Shown here piece by piece: positions 1-6,231 of a stretch of DNA of 7,771 nt (position 1 is its first letter; every line of letters begins with the position of its first letter). The position numbers and the translations under genes were made by a program. The notes below the pieces were generated by a model that saw nothing but the letters and a program-made list of their open reading frames with translations, was not told where the DNA came from and ran no database searches. Source of the DNA: Sphingobacteriales bacterium (GTDB lineage: Bacteria; Bacteroidota; Bacteroidia; Sphingobacteriales; Sphingobacteriaceae); assembly GCA_020058405.1 (NCBI GenBank), contig JAGVEE010000416.1, positions 1 to 7,771 on the forward strand. The letters run 5' to 3'.

Positions 1-1
1 G

Positions 2-1096
2 CTTGTAAATTCACCCTTGAAAGACTCTTTTCATCATTTGTTTACCACGGTTTTAGGTATACAAATTGGTCATTTAACTTTTACACGCGATGTACACTTT
101 TGGATAAATGATGGCCTTATGGCTATATTCTTTTTGTTAGTTGGCTTAGAAATAAAACGAGAATTACTAGAAGGAGAATTATCTGATTTTAAGAAATCAA
201 GTTTACCAATACTTTCGGCAATTGGCGGAATGATTGTGCCTGCAGTAATTTATGCATTGTTTAATTATGGTGGCTTAGGCGCCAATGGTTGGGGCATACC
301 CATGGCAACCGACATTGCCTTTGCAGTTGCCGTGCTTTCTATTTTGGGTAAACGAATTCCTCTATCACTAAAAATATTTTTAACTGCACTTGCTATCGTA
401 GATGATCTGGGTGCAATTTTAGTTATAGCAGTTTTTTACACTCAAAGTTTAGCGTTCAATTATTTATTTTACAGTTTAATCCTATTAATCATTTTGTATT
501 TACTCAATATTTCTAGAGTAAAATCAATTATGATGTATGTGCCTTTTGGTATTTTACTGTGGTATTTTATTTACAAATCGGGCATACATGCTACCATAGC
601 AGGAGTATTATTTGCATTTATGATTCCAACAAACAAGGGGCAAAAAATGTCGCCATTAGAGCAGTTAGAACATATATTAAATAAACCAGTATCGTACCTC
701 ATTATGCCGCTGTTTGCACTATCAAATACCGATATTATTTTTAATGCAGAATCATGGCAAGCATTACAAAACCCAATAGGATTGGGAATTGTAGGAGGTT
801 TAGTATTTGGTAAAGTTACAGGTATTGTAACATTTGCTTACCTAAGCATCAAACTAAAACTATCCTCTTTACCTACTGGTACGAATTGGAAACAATTAAT
901 AGGTGCTGGCTTTTTAGGAGGCATTGGTTTTACCATGTCGATATTTATTGCATTACTTTCTTTCCCAGAAACTGAAATGCAAAGCATTAGTAAGTTTGCT
1001 ATTTTATTTGCCTCTATTACCTCAGGACTTGTAGGATACCTAATTCTAAGAACGGGAGCGGAAGTGGAAAATAAAGATGAAGGGATAGAAGCATAA
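2..1096 (+). CDS. nhaA: Na+/H+ antiporter NhaA, N-terminus cut by window edge
   Basis: Inner-membrane secondary antiporter that exports Na+ in exchange for protons, for pH and salt homeostasis. Compared from memory with E. coli NhaA (388 residues), the match is nearly gapless over the whole length. Numbering from a TTG at 17, E. coli positions equal these plus 34: T98-D99 (T132-D133), the ion-binding pair D129-D130 (D163-D164), H191 (H225) and K266 (K300) are all present. The frame stays open to base 2, and the five codons before the TTG (LVNSP) continue the alignment, so the TTG is internal and about 29 N-terminal residues lie outside the window. The C-terminus is complete, with a charged tail ending in GIEA. 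The last 80 bp overlap the oppositely oriented M50B-like gene. No terminator hairpin is visible after the stop. Family assignment is very secure. Confidence 0.97.
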   Translation, partial: LVNSPLKDSFHHLFTTVLGIQIGHLTFTRDVHFWINDGLMAIFFLLVGLEIKRELLEGELSDFKKSSLPILSAIGGMIVPAVIYALFNYGGLGANGWGIPMATDIAFAVAVLSILGKRIPLSLKIFLTALAIVDDLGAILVIAVFYTQSLAFNYLFYSLILLIILYLLNISRVKSIMMYVPFGILLWYFIYKSGIHATIAGVLFAFMIPTNKGQKMSPLEQLEHILNKPVSYLIMPLFALSNTDIIFNAESWQALQNPIGLGIVGGLVFGKVTGIVTFAYLSIKLKLSSLPTGTNWKQLIGAGFLGGIGFTMSIFIALLSFPETEMQSISKFAILFASITSGLVGYLILRTGAEVENKDEGIEA

Positions 1097-1754
1097 AATA
1101 ACTTGCTTGCAACCAAAAAAACAATCCCCAAAAAAAGGCAGGGAACAATGCAAAATTTTGTAAATTTTTAGCATCTCCGGCTTTCTTAGGTTCTTTTATA
1201 GATAGGTATAAGATATGCCAAGCAGAAACCCAAGCATCTATAAATATAAAAGCAGTAATGCTTAAGGCAGCATAATATTTGGCTTGGGTTAAATTGAAAT
1301 AGAAAAAAGAAAAGAGTGTGGCCATTAATACAATTAGCCAAACTAAGCCATAAGGATTACGCACCCAGAATAAGATATTTAAAATAGCAACAGAAATTAC
1401 TGCATAAAGAACAATATCATATTTGTCTTTAAAAACTAAATAAGCTAACACAAAAGATACGATAGATGAAAATGGATATCCTGCTATAGAAACAAAAAAT
1501 TTGGTAAACCACGATTTAGATTTCGTAACAGCAACTCCCTCTCCTGTATAAAACAACTCCACAGACACCACTTCCCCCGAAAATAATAAAGTCATAAAAG
1601 CGTGCCCAGTTTCATGAATTAGGGTATTAAAGCCTTTAAATATTCTACCAATTTTTGGTAAATAATTTAAAGCAATAGCTATTGATAAAACTAAAAGTAT
1701 TTCTGTATTTTTAGTAAGTGCTAACATTCTTACAAGATAATAAAAGCTTAACAT
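1017..1754 (-). CDS. M50B-like HExxH integral membrane protein (putative zinc metallopeptidase)
   Basis: A 245-residue polytopic membrane protein with HETGH at residues 47-51, in a stretch (NTLIHETGHAFM) typical of M50B-like peptidases, where the two His and the Glu would hold and activate zinc within the membrane. Other family-like stretches are AGYPFSS at 91-97, RNPYG at 132-136, and a C-terminal GDAKNL followed by PAFFWGLFFWLQ at 205-216. About six hydrophobic segments are visible. The usual third zinc ligand of site-2 proteases (LDG-type motif) is not obvious, so catalytic activity is inferred. The start is uncertain: ATG at 1754 leaves 14 bp to the divergent Kir gene, while the second ATG at 1727 (MLALTKNTE) leaves 41 bp and may be the better choice. 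The last 26 residues are encoded antisense to nhaA. The substrate is unknown, and no neighbour indicates one. Confidence 0.75.
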   Translation of the reverse strand: MLSFYYLVRMLALTKNTEILLVLSIAIALNYLPKIGRIFKGFNTLIHETGHAFMTLLFSGEVVSVELFYTGEGVAVTKSKSWFTKFFVSIAGYPFSSIVSFVLAYLVFKDKYDIVLYAVISVAILNILFWVRNPYGLVWLIVLMATLFSFFYFNLTQAKYYAALSITAFIFIDAWVSAWHILYLSIKEPKKAGDAKNLQNFALFPAFFWGLFFWLQASYFMLLSLHLYFPLPLPFLELGILQVLR

Positions 1755-1768
1755 TAAAAAAAATTAAG

Positions 1769-2761
1769 ATGAGGACACCATTTACCAAGCGAATAATCAA
1801 TAAAAAAGCCGACGAAATAAAAGATACAGGATTTGGAACTCAATCTGTAAGACAACGATCGGTAAATAAAGACGGTACTTTTAACTTAGAACGCACCGGC
1901 TTACCAATTATACGACTCGACGATTTATACACGAATTTAATTACCATGTCATGGGGAAAGTTTATACCCCTAATTTTGTTATTTTATATTTTCATTAATA
2001 TTCTATTTGCAAGTACTTATTATATTATTGGAGTAGAACATTTATCAGGGGTTAATGGCGTAAGTACCCGAGATAAATTTTTCGATGCCTTTTTCTTTTC
2101 TGCACAAACCATATCCACAGTTGGCTATGGGCATATAAGCCCAGAAGGCTTTATTACAAGCCTACTTGCAGCCTTCGAGTCCTTAATGGGCGTAATAGTT
2201 TTTGCAGTAATTACGGGTTTATTATACGGGCGTTTTTCTGCTCCGAAAGCAAAAATTTTATACAGTGATGATGCAATTATTGCACCTTATAAAGATGGCA
2301 GAGCCTTAATGTTTAGAATAGCCAACAAAAGAAAAAACCAATTGATAGAGGTAGAAATGGAAGTGGTAGTAGGTATGAATGTGAATGAGAATGATAAAAT
2401 TGTAAGAAGATTTTACGGACTAAAATTGGAAACCAAAAAAGTGAGCTTTTTCCCATTAAGCTGGACATTGGTACATCCAATTAACGAAGAAAGCCCTTTG
2501 TATAATTTCACACAAAAAGATTTAGAAGAAGGCGATGCTGAAATTTTAACATTGTTTAAAGGATTTGACGATACGTATTCGCAAATAGTTCATGCCCGTA
2601 AATCATATATGTTCAACGAAATAGTTTGGGGTAAAAAATTCATCAGCATTATTAACCAAAATGATAATGGTAAATCTACTTTAGCTCTTGATAAAATAAA
2701 TTTATACCAAGATGCGGACTTGCCAATGCATATTATTTCAAAGGAGAATCAGGCTCTTTAG
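1769..2761 (+). CDS. KirBac-type inward-rectifier potassium channel
   Basis: Tetrameric K+ channel of the prokaryotic inward-rectifier type, 330 residues. Segments in order: a hydrophilic N-terminus, an amphipathic slide helix near 49-62 (RLDDLYTNLITMSW), TM1 at about 64-87, a pore helix ending in the selectivity filter TVGYG at 117-121, TM2 at about 130-154, then RFSAP at 155-159, which matches the family linker RF(S/A/T)RP, and a beta-rich cytoplasmic domain to the end. E137 in TM2 fits the conserved TM2 Glu, and Y153 falls at the bundle-crossing gate position (F146 in KirBac1.1, Y132 in KirBac3.1; alignment from memory). I chose the ATG at 1769 over an upstream in-frame ATG at 1718, because the upstream start would lie inside the divergent M50B gene and add residues unlike the family. 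The 3' end overlaps the SDR gene tail-to-tail by 29 bp. Confidence 0.93.
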   Translation: MRTPFTKRIINKKADEIKDTGFGTQSVRQRSVNKDGTFNLERTGLPIIRLDDLYTNLITMSWGKFIPLILLFYIFINILFASTYYIIGVEHLSGVNGVSTRDKFFDAFFFSAQTISTVGYGHISPEGFITSLLAAFESLMGVIVFAVITGLLYGRFSAPKAKILYSDDAIIAPYKDGRALMFRIANKRKNQLIEVEMEVVVGMNVNENDKIVRRFYGLKLETKKVSFFPLSWTLVHPINEESPLYNFTQKDLEEGDAEILTLFKGFDDTYSQIVHARKSYMFNEIVWGKKFISIINQNDNGKSTLALDKINLYQDADLPMHIISKENQAL

Positions 2762-3551
2762 AAAAATAATTGTAAATAATTTTATCCATAAATTTAGAAA
2801 ATACTTTACTAGTCCACACAGTAGCTTTGCCCTGTAAAGTAAGAATTAATTGGTTTTTCTTTTTATAATATCCTTCTAAAATTTGAGTTGCCGCATCCTC
2901 TGCCGACATTAGTTTGCCTTCGTTTATAGGCGACTCTCCTTGCAAGCTGCCATCTTTAGAGCGTGCAGAATTTCTAATATTAGAAGCTGTGAAACCTGGG
3001 CAGGCAATCATTACATGAATATTGTTTTTTAGATTCTCAATTCTTAAACTTTCTAAAAAACCATTCATTGCAAATTTAGAAGCTGCATAACCAGATCTAC
3101 CGGGCAACCCTTTATAACCTGCTACAGACGATATCCCAATAATACTTCCATTCGTTTTTAATATTTCTGGCAATGCATATTTTGTGCAATAAACGGTGCC
3201 CCAAAAATTTACATCCATCAGCTCTTTCATCACTTTTAAATCTACCTCTTCAAACAAAGCCCGCATAGAAATTCCTGCATTATTTACTAAAACATCTATC
3301 CTGCCAAATATTCGTTTAGCCTCAGAAACCATTATTTTACAATGCTCTTCACTACTTACATCTGTAGCTATAGCAACAGCTTTTACGGAAAATTTTTGTT
3401 CTATGTCTTGTGCTATTTCACACATTAGAGGGTATTGCCTGGCAGCTAATACCAAATTTGCTCCATCTTTTGCAAACCTATACGCCAACGCTTTTCCAAT
3501 GCCCGATGATGCCCCTGTAATGATTACTGTTTTAGCTTTCAATCGTTCCAT
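2733..3551 (-). CDS. Classical short-chain dehydrogenase/reductase (SDR)
   Basis: NAD(P)-dependent oxidoreductase of 272 residues with the full classical SDR signature: TGASSGIG at 12-19 for cofactor binding, D64-V65, NNAG at 90-93, and the catalytic tetrad N115, S142, Y155, K159 (YAASK at 155-159), followed by PG at 185-186. R38 after the second beta strand (AAR) suggests NADP(H) preference; this is inference. The C-terminal extension (about 240-272, VWTSKVFSKFMDKIIYNYF) is amphipathic and could lie on a membrane, as in DHRS7-like members. The substrate cannot be read from the sequence. The ATG at 3551 lies within the last codons of the upstream glycosyltransferase gene (20 bp overlap, different frame), so translation is probably coupled to it and the two products may act in one pathway. 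The 3' end overlaps the Kir gene on the other strand. Confidence 0.93.
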   Translation of the reverse strand: MERLKAKTVIITGASSGIGKALAYRFAKDGANLVLAARQYPLMCEIAQDIEQKFSVKAVAIATDVSSEEHCKIMVSEAKRIFGRIDVLVNNAGISMRALFEEVDLKVMKELMDVNFWGTVYCTKYALPEILKTNGSIIGISSVAGYKGLPGRSGYAASKFAMNGFLESLRIENLKNNIHVMIACPGFTASNIRNSARSKDGSLQGESPINEGKLMSAEDAATQILEGYYKKKNQLILTLQGKATVWTSKVFSKFMDKIIYNYFSKEPDSPLK

Positions 3552-5523
3552 ATTTCTTACTTAACTTGCGGTATGCTCTCCACATTAATACTAAATCTTT
3601 GTAGAGTTGATAATGTTTTGCATAAAGCAAATTTAATCGCTTTGAGGTGTGCTCATCAAGTGTTAAATTCTTTTTTAAGCCATCACCGGGGTTCAAAATC
3701 CCTTTTTTAATTTTTGGTAAATGCCTATTGTCAATAGTGGTATTGATATAGCCAACCCAGGATTTTTCTAGTCGCAAAACATCCCAACAATTCAAGAGCA
3801 GTTGTAAGGGTTTTTTCAGAAATATAAGGTGTATAGGAAAGGTTATTAATAGGAAAAACGACATAAGAAAGTCGAGTATTTGTTTATTTCTTATGTGTTG
3901 GGGTTTGTTGATATTAAAATTAATATCAATCGTATATAAATCACCAGGGTTGTCTACTGAATTACTTCCTATAATAAACAAACTTTCTTCGGGAGCAATT
4001 TTATAATCAACATTGGTGTTTTTTACCATGGCCATTGAATGGATAATTTCATGCAGGGCTAGGTTTTTAGTAGAAAATATTATTTCATCAATTCTGTATA
4101 CTTCAGCAATTTCTCCAAGCTGAATGATATTACCTAAGTACTCTTCGTTTTGCTCTTGATATACTTTATCTGGGTGTACAAATCCTATAAAATTTACAGT
4201 TCCTATGGCTTGTTTTATGGTTTCGAGTACGCGCCTTCCCTCCTCTTGATTAGCTACAATTACAATGTTTTTTTCAGATGAAATTCCATCCAATTTATAA
4301 TTTTTTAAGCCAAAGAAATTTAATAACAAACGCAAGCCAACAGATGAAATTACGGTCCAGAAAGAGCCCAAAATAATAATAGCCCTAGAGAAACGCCAAT
4401 CTTCGTTTAAGAAAGCGTATGTACAAGCAATTATTAAGGAGCCTATAAATAAACCACGTACTAACCTCGATAGTTTATAAGGTTTATCATAACCACCCAT
4501 CAACCAAACAGAAAATAGCCATGCTAAAATGTAAGCAGGCACAGCAATTTGTATTAATTCCGGAGCATATTCTTTACGAACATATTTATGGTTATTTTCC
4601 CAATATATTTTAATGATGTATAAACCCACAAACCAAGTGCTGGCATCTAAGAATGGTAATACCAAACGACTTATCATTCTGCTAAAAATTGCAAAACCTG
4701 CACGTACGTAAACAGCAATGTTTATTAAAAAAGAAAAGAGTTGTGCATTATTTTTTGAGAAATGTTTTTTAGCGAAAATGATCATCGCATTGTAAAACAC
4801 AAACACGTAGTTTACCGAACTCTTTTTCGTACTCTCCCCTTTGTAATGAATTATACTTGTATTTGGGTAATAGTAATTTTTATAGCCGCCTAATTGAATT
4901 CTATAAGAAAGATCAATGTCTTCTCCGTACATAAAAAAAGTTTCGTCGAGTAGGCCCACTTTTTCAAGTACCGTTTTTCGCATCAACATAAATGCACCGG
5001 CAAGTACATCTACTTCATGAACTTCATCATTGCTTAAATAACCCAAATGGTATTTACCAAATAATTTAGATTTCGGGAACAAACGCGCTAAGCCAAATAT
5101 TTTAAAGAAAGCCACCATTGGTGTAGGTAAACCACGTTTAGATTCTGGTAAGAAATTCCCTTTCCCATCAATCATTTTTACTCCTAAGCCACCTGCATCC
5201 GGGTGCTCATCCATAAATGTCAAAATCTTTTCGAAGGTATCTTCTTGCACCACCGTATCTGGATTCAACAGCAAAATATATTCTCCCTTTGCAATTTCTA
5301 TCCCTTGGTTATTGGCTACAGAGAAGCCTGTATTCTTTCGGTTTTCTATTAAATGGATGTCTTTAAATTTATCTTTCAGCATTTCTACCGAACCATCAAC
5401 CGAATTATTGTCAACCACAATTACCTCTATTGCAATTCCTTTAGCAGCCTTGCGTACAGAGTACAAACATTGCTCTAAAAAATACTTAACATTATAATTT
5501 ACAATGATGATGGATAATTTCAT
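3532..5523 (-). CDS. GT2 glycosyltransferase fused to a degenerate polyprenyl-phosphate sugar transferase
   Basis: A single uninterrupted 663-residue ORF. Residues 1 to about 255 form a GT-A family 2 glycosyltransferase of the WbbL rhamnosyltransferase style: VDNNSVDGS at 37-45, the NPD nucleotide/metal motif at 87-89, and GEDIDLSYR at 200-208 with the probable catalytic acidic residues. Residues about 285-405 hold four membrane segments with GGYDKPYKLSRLVRG (343-357) and a later SRAI (379-382), resembling the membrane part of WbaP/WcaJ-type initiating transferases. Residues 418-515 form a Rossmann-like domain (IVIVANQEEGRRVLETI; FIGFVHPD; IDEIIFST), as in the same family. Residues 546-663 look like a sugar-transferase domain lacking its catalytic centre (see findings). 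It is probably an inner-membrane enzyme that adds a sugar to a lipid-linked glycan. It sits 56 bp after recR; a near-match -7 box (CATTTTTG, minus strand, 5555-5562) could give it its own promoter. Confidence 0.9.
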   Translation of the reverse strand: MKLSIIIVNYNVKYFLEQCLYSVRKAAKGIAIEVIVVDNNSVDGSVEMLKDKFKDIHLIENRKNTGFSVANNQGIEIAKGEYILLLNPDTVVQEDTFEKILTFMDEHPDAGGLGVKMIDGKGNFLPESKRGLPTPMVAFFKIFGLARLFPKSKLFGKYHLGYLSNDEVHEVDVLAGAFMLMRKTVLEKVGLLDETFFMYGEDIDLSYRIQLGGYKNYYYPNTSIIHYKGESTKKSSVNYVFVFYNAMIIFAKKHFSKNNAQLFSFLINIAVYVRAGFAIFSRMISRLVLPFLDASTWFVGLYIIKIYWENNHKYVRKEYAPELIQIAVPAYILAWLFSVWLMGGYDKPYKLSRLVRGLFIGSLIIACTYAFLNEDWRFSRAIIILGSFWTVISSVGLRLLLNFFGLKNYKLDGISSEKNIVIVANQEEGRRVLETIKQAIGTVNFIGFVHPDKVYQEQNEEYLGNIIQLGEIAEVYRIDEIIFSTKNLALHEIIHSMAMVKNTNVDYKIAPEESLFIIGSNSVDNPGDLYTIDINFNINKPQHIRNKQILDFLMSFFLLITFPIHLIFLKKPLQLLLNCWDVLRLEKSWVGYINTTIDNRHLPKIKKGILNPGDGLKKNLTLDEHTSKRLNLLYAKHYQLYKDLVLMWRAYRKLSKKYGTIES

Positions 5524-5579
5524 TCTTTTATTGAGGGAATTGGCTTAAAATTAACAAAAATGTTGAATAAGCATTGAAT

Positions 5580-6188
5580 TTAACCTTGTTGATAAGCAAC
5601 TCTTGACAAAATAGATCTTCCTAAGGTAACTTCATCTACGTATTCTAACTCACCTCCAAAGGCTACACCTCTAGAAATAGTTGATATTTTAACCGGGAAT
5701 TCTTTTAATTTTTTGTGGATGTAAAAAATGGTAGTATCACCTTCCATGGTGGCACTTAGGGCCATAATAATTTCTTTAACTTCTGTATTTTTCAATCGAT
5801 CCACCAAGGTATCTATTTGTAAATCACTCGGCCCTTTCCCTTCCATTGGCGAAATTAAACCACCGAGCACATGGTATAAACCATTGTATTGTTGTGTGTT
5901 TTCTATGGCAATAATATCTCTAATGTCTTCTACTATACATAACTCTTCTTTGTTTCGACGAGTATTTGAGCAAATGTTACAAACTTCTGTATCCGAAATA
6001 TTAAAGCAAATATTACAATAGTTAATTTCTTCTTTCAATTTATGGAAGGCCGCAGCAAACTGATTTACTTGTAGGTTATCTTTTTTTAATAGATGTAAAA
6101 CCAATCGCAATGCAGTTTTTTGCCCAATTCCTGGCAATTGCGAAAATGCTTGCACTGCTTGTTCCAATCGTTTTGATGGTAAATTCAT
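5580..6188 (-). CDS. recR: Recombination mediator protein RecR
   Basis: RecR acts with RecO (and RecF) to load RecA on gapped or SSB-coated DNA during recombinational repair. Numbered from the ATG at 6188 (202 residues), the architecture is complete: helix-hairpin-helix with LPGIGQKTALRL at 18-29, a C4 zinc finger with C58, C61, C70 and C73, then a Toprim domain with CIVED at 84-88, the YHVLGGLISP segment at 105-114 and EGDTT at 149-153, and the conserved C-terminal SRGVAFGGELEYVDEVTL. Length is normal for the family (about 200). A TTG two codons upstream (6194) is in frame, but ATG MNLPSKRL matches the usual N-terminus better. It is the first of three co-directed genes and is divergent from the symporter across 43 bp. 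No repair partner is nearby, so the neighbourhood does not refine its role. Confidence 0.98.
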   Translation of the reverse strand: MNLPSKRLEQAVQAFSQLPGIGQKTALRLVLHLLKKDNLQVNQFAAAFHKLKEEINYCNICFNISDTEVCNICSNTRRNKEELCIVEDIRDIIAIENTQQYNGLYHVLGGLISPMEGKGPSDLQIDTLVDRLKNTEVKEIIMALSATMEGDTTIFYIHKKLKEFPVKISTISRGVAFGGELEYVDEVTLGRSILSRVAYQQG

Positions 6189-6191
6189 TCC

Positions 6192-6199
6192 CAAAAATA
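6192..6199 (-). promoter_or_regulatory. Candidate -7 promoter element for recR
   Basis: On the minus strand TATTTTTG matches TAnnTTTG exactly and ends three bases before the recR ATG (6188). If used, transcription would begin at or just inside the start codon, giving a leaderless or nearly leaderless mRNA. No clear TTTG -33 element lies upstream at the right distance. It sits one base away from the oppositely oriented -7 box of the symporter. It may be a chance match in AT-rich DNA. Confidence 0.3.
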
Positions 6200-6200
6200 T

Positions 6201-6208
6201 TACATTTG
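6201..6208 (+). promoter_or_regulatory. Candidate -7 promoter element for the SSS symporter
   Basis: TACATTTG matches the Bacteroidota -7 consensus TAnnTTTG exactly, 23 bp before the symporter ATG, which would give a short 5' leader of roughly 15-20 nt. A TTTG at 6172-6175, inside recR, could be the -33 element, but the 25-bp gap is longer than the usual 19-21, so the pairing is weak. An 8-bp motif with two free positions is common in AT-rich DNA; the position in a 43-bp divergent intergenic gap is what supports it. Confidence 0.4.
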
Positions 6209-6231
6209 TTAAACATCTTTATATAAAATTA

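Noticed and set aside
17..19. TTG as the true start codon of nhaA
   Set aside because: The reading frame is open upstream to the window edge and the upstream codons still align with NhaA, so this TTG is an internal Leu codon.
1054..1096. Purine-rich end of nhaA as another heptamer array
   Set aside because: No stable 7-bp register could be found; it reads as an ordinary charged C-terminal tail.
1718..1768. Upstream ATG adding 17 residues to the Kir channel
   Set aside because: It lies inside the divergent M50B-like gene, and the added residues have no counterpart in the family; the ATG at 1769 gives a normal N-terminus.
3196..3564. Open frame of 122 codons on the + strand
   Set aside because: It is antisense to the conserved SDR core and encodes nothing recognisable.
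5552..5564. Hairpin (AACA-TTTT-TGTT type) as a terminator after recR
   Set aside because: A 4-bp AT stem is too weak, there is no U-tract in the right place, and the spot overlaps a possible -7 box for the next gene.
5728..6021. Open frame of 97 codons on the + strand
   Set aside because: It is fully antisense to recR, has no recognisable domain, and its composition mirrors the recR codons.
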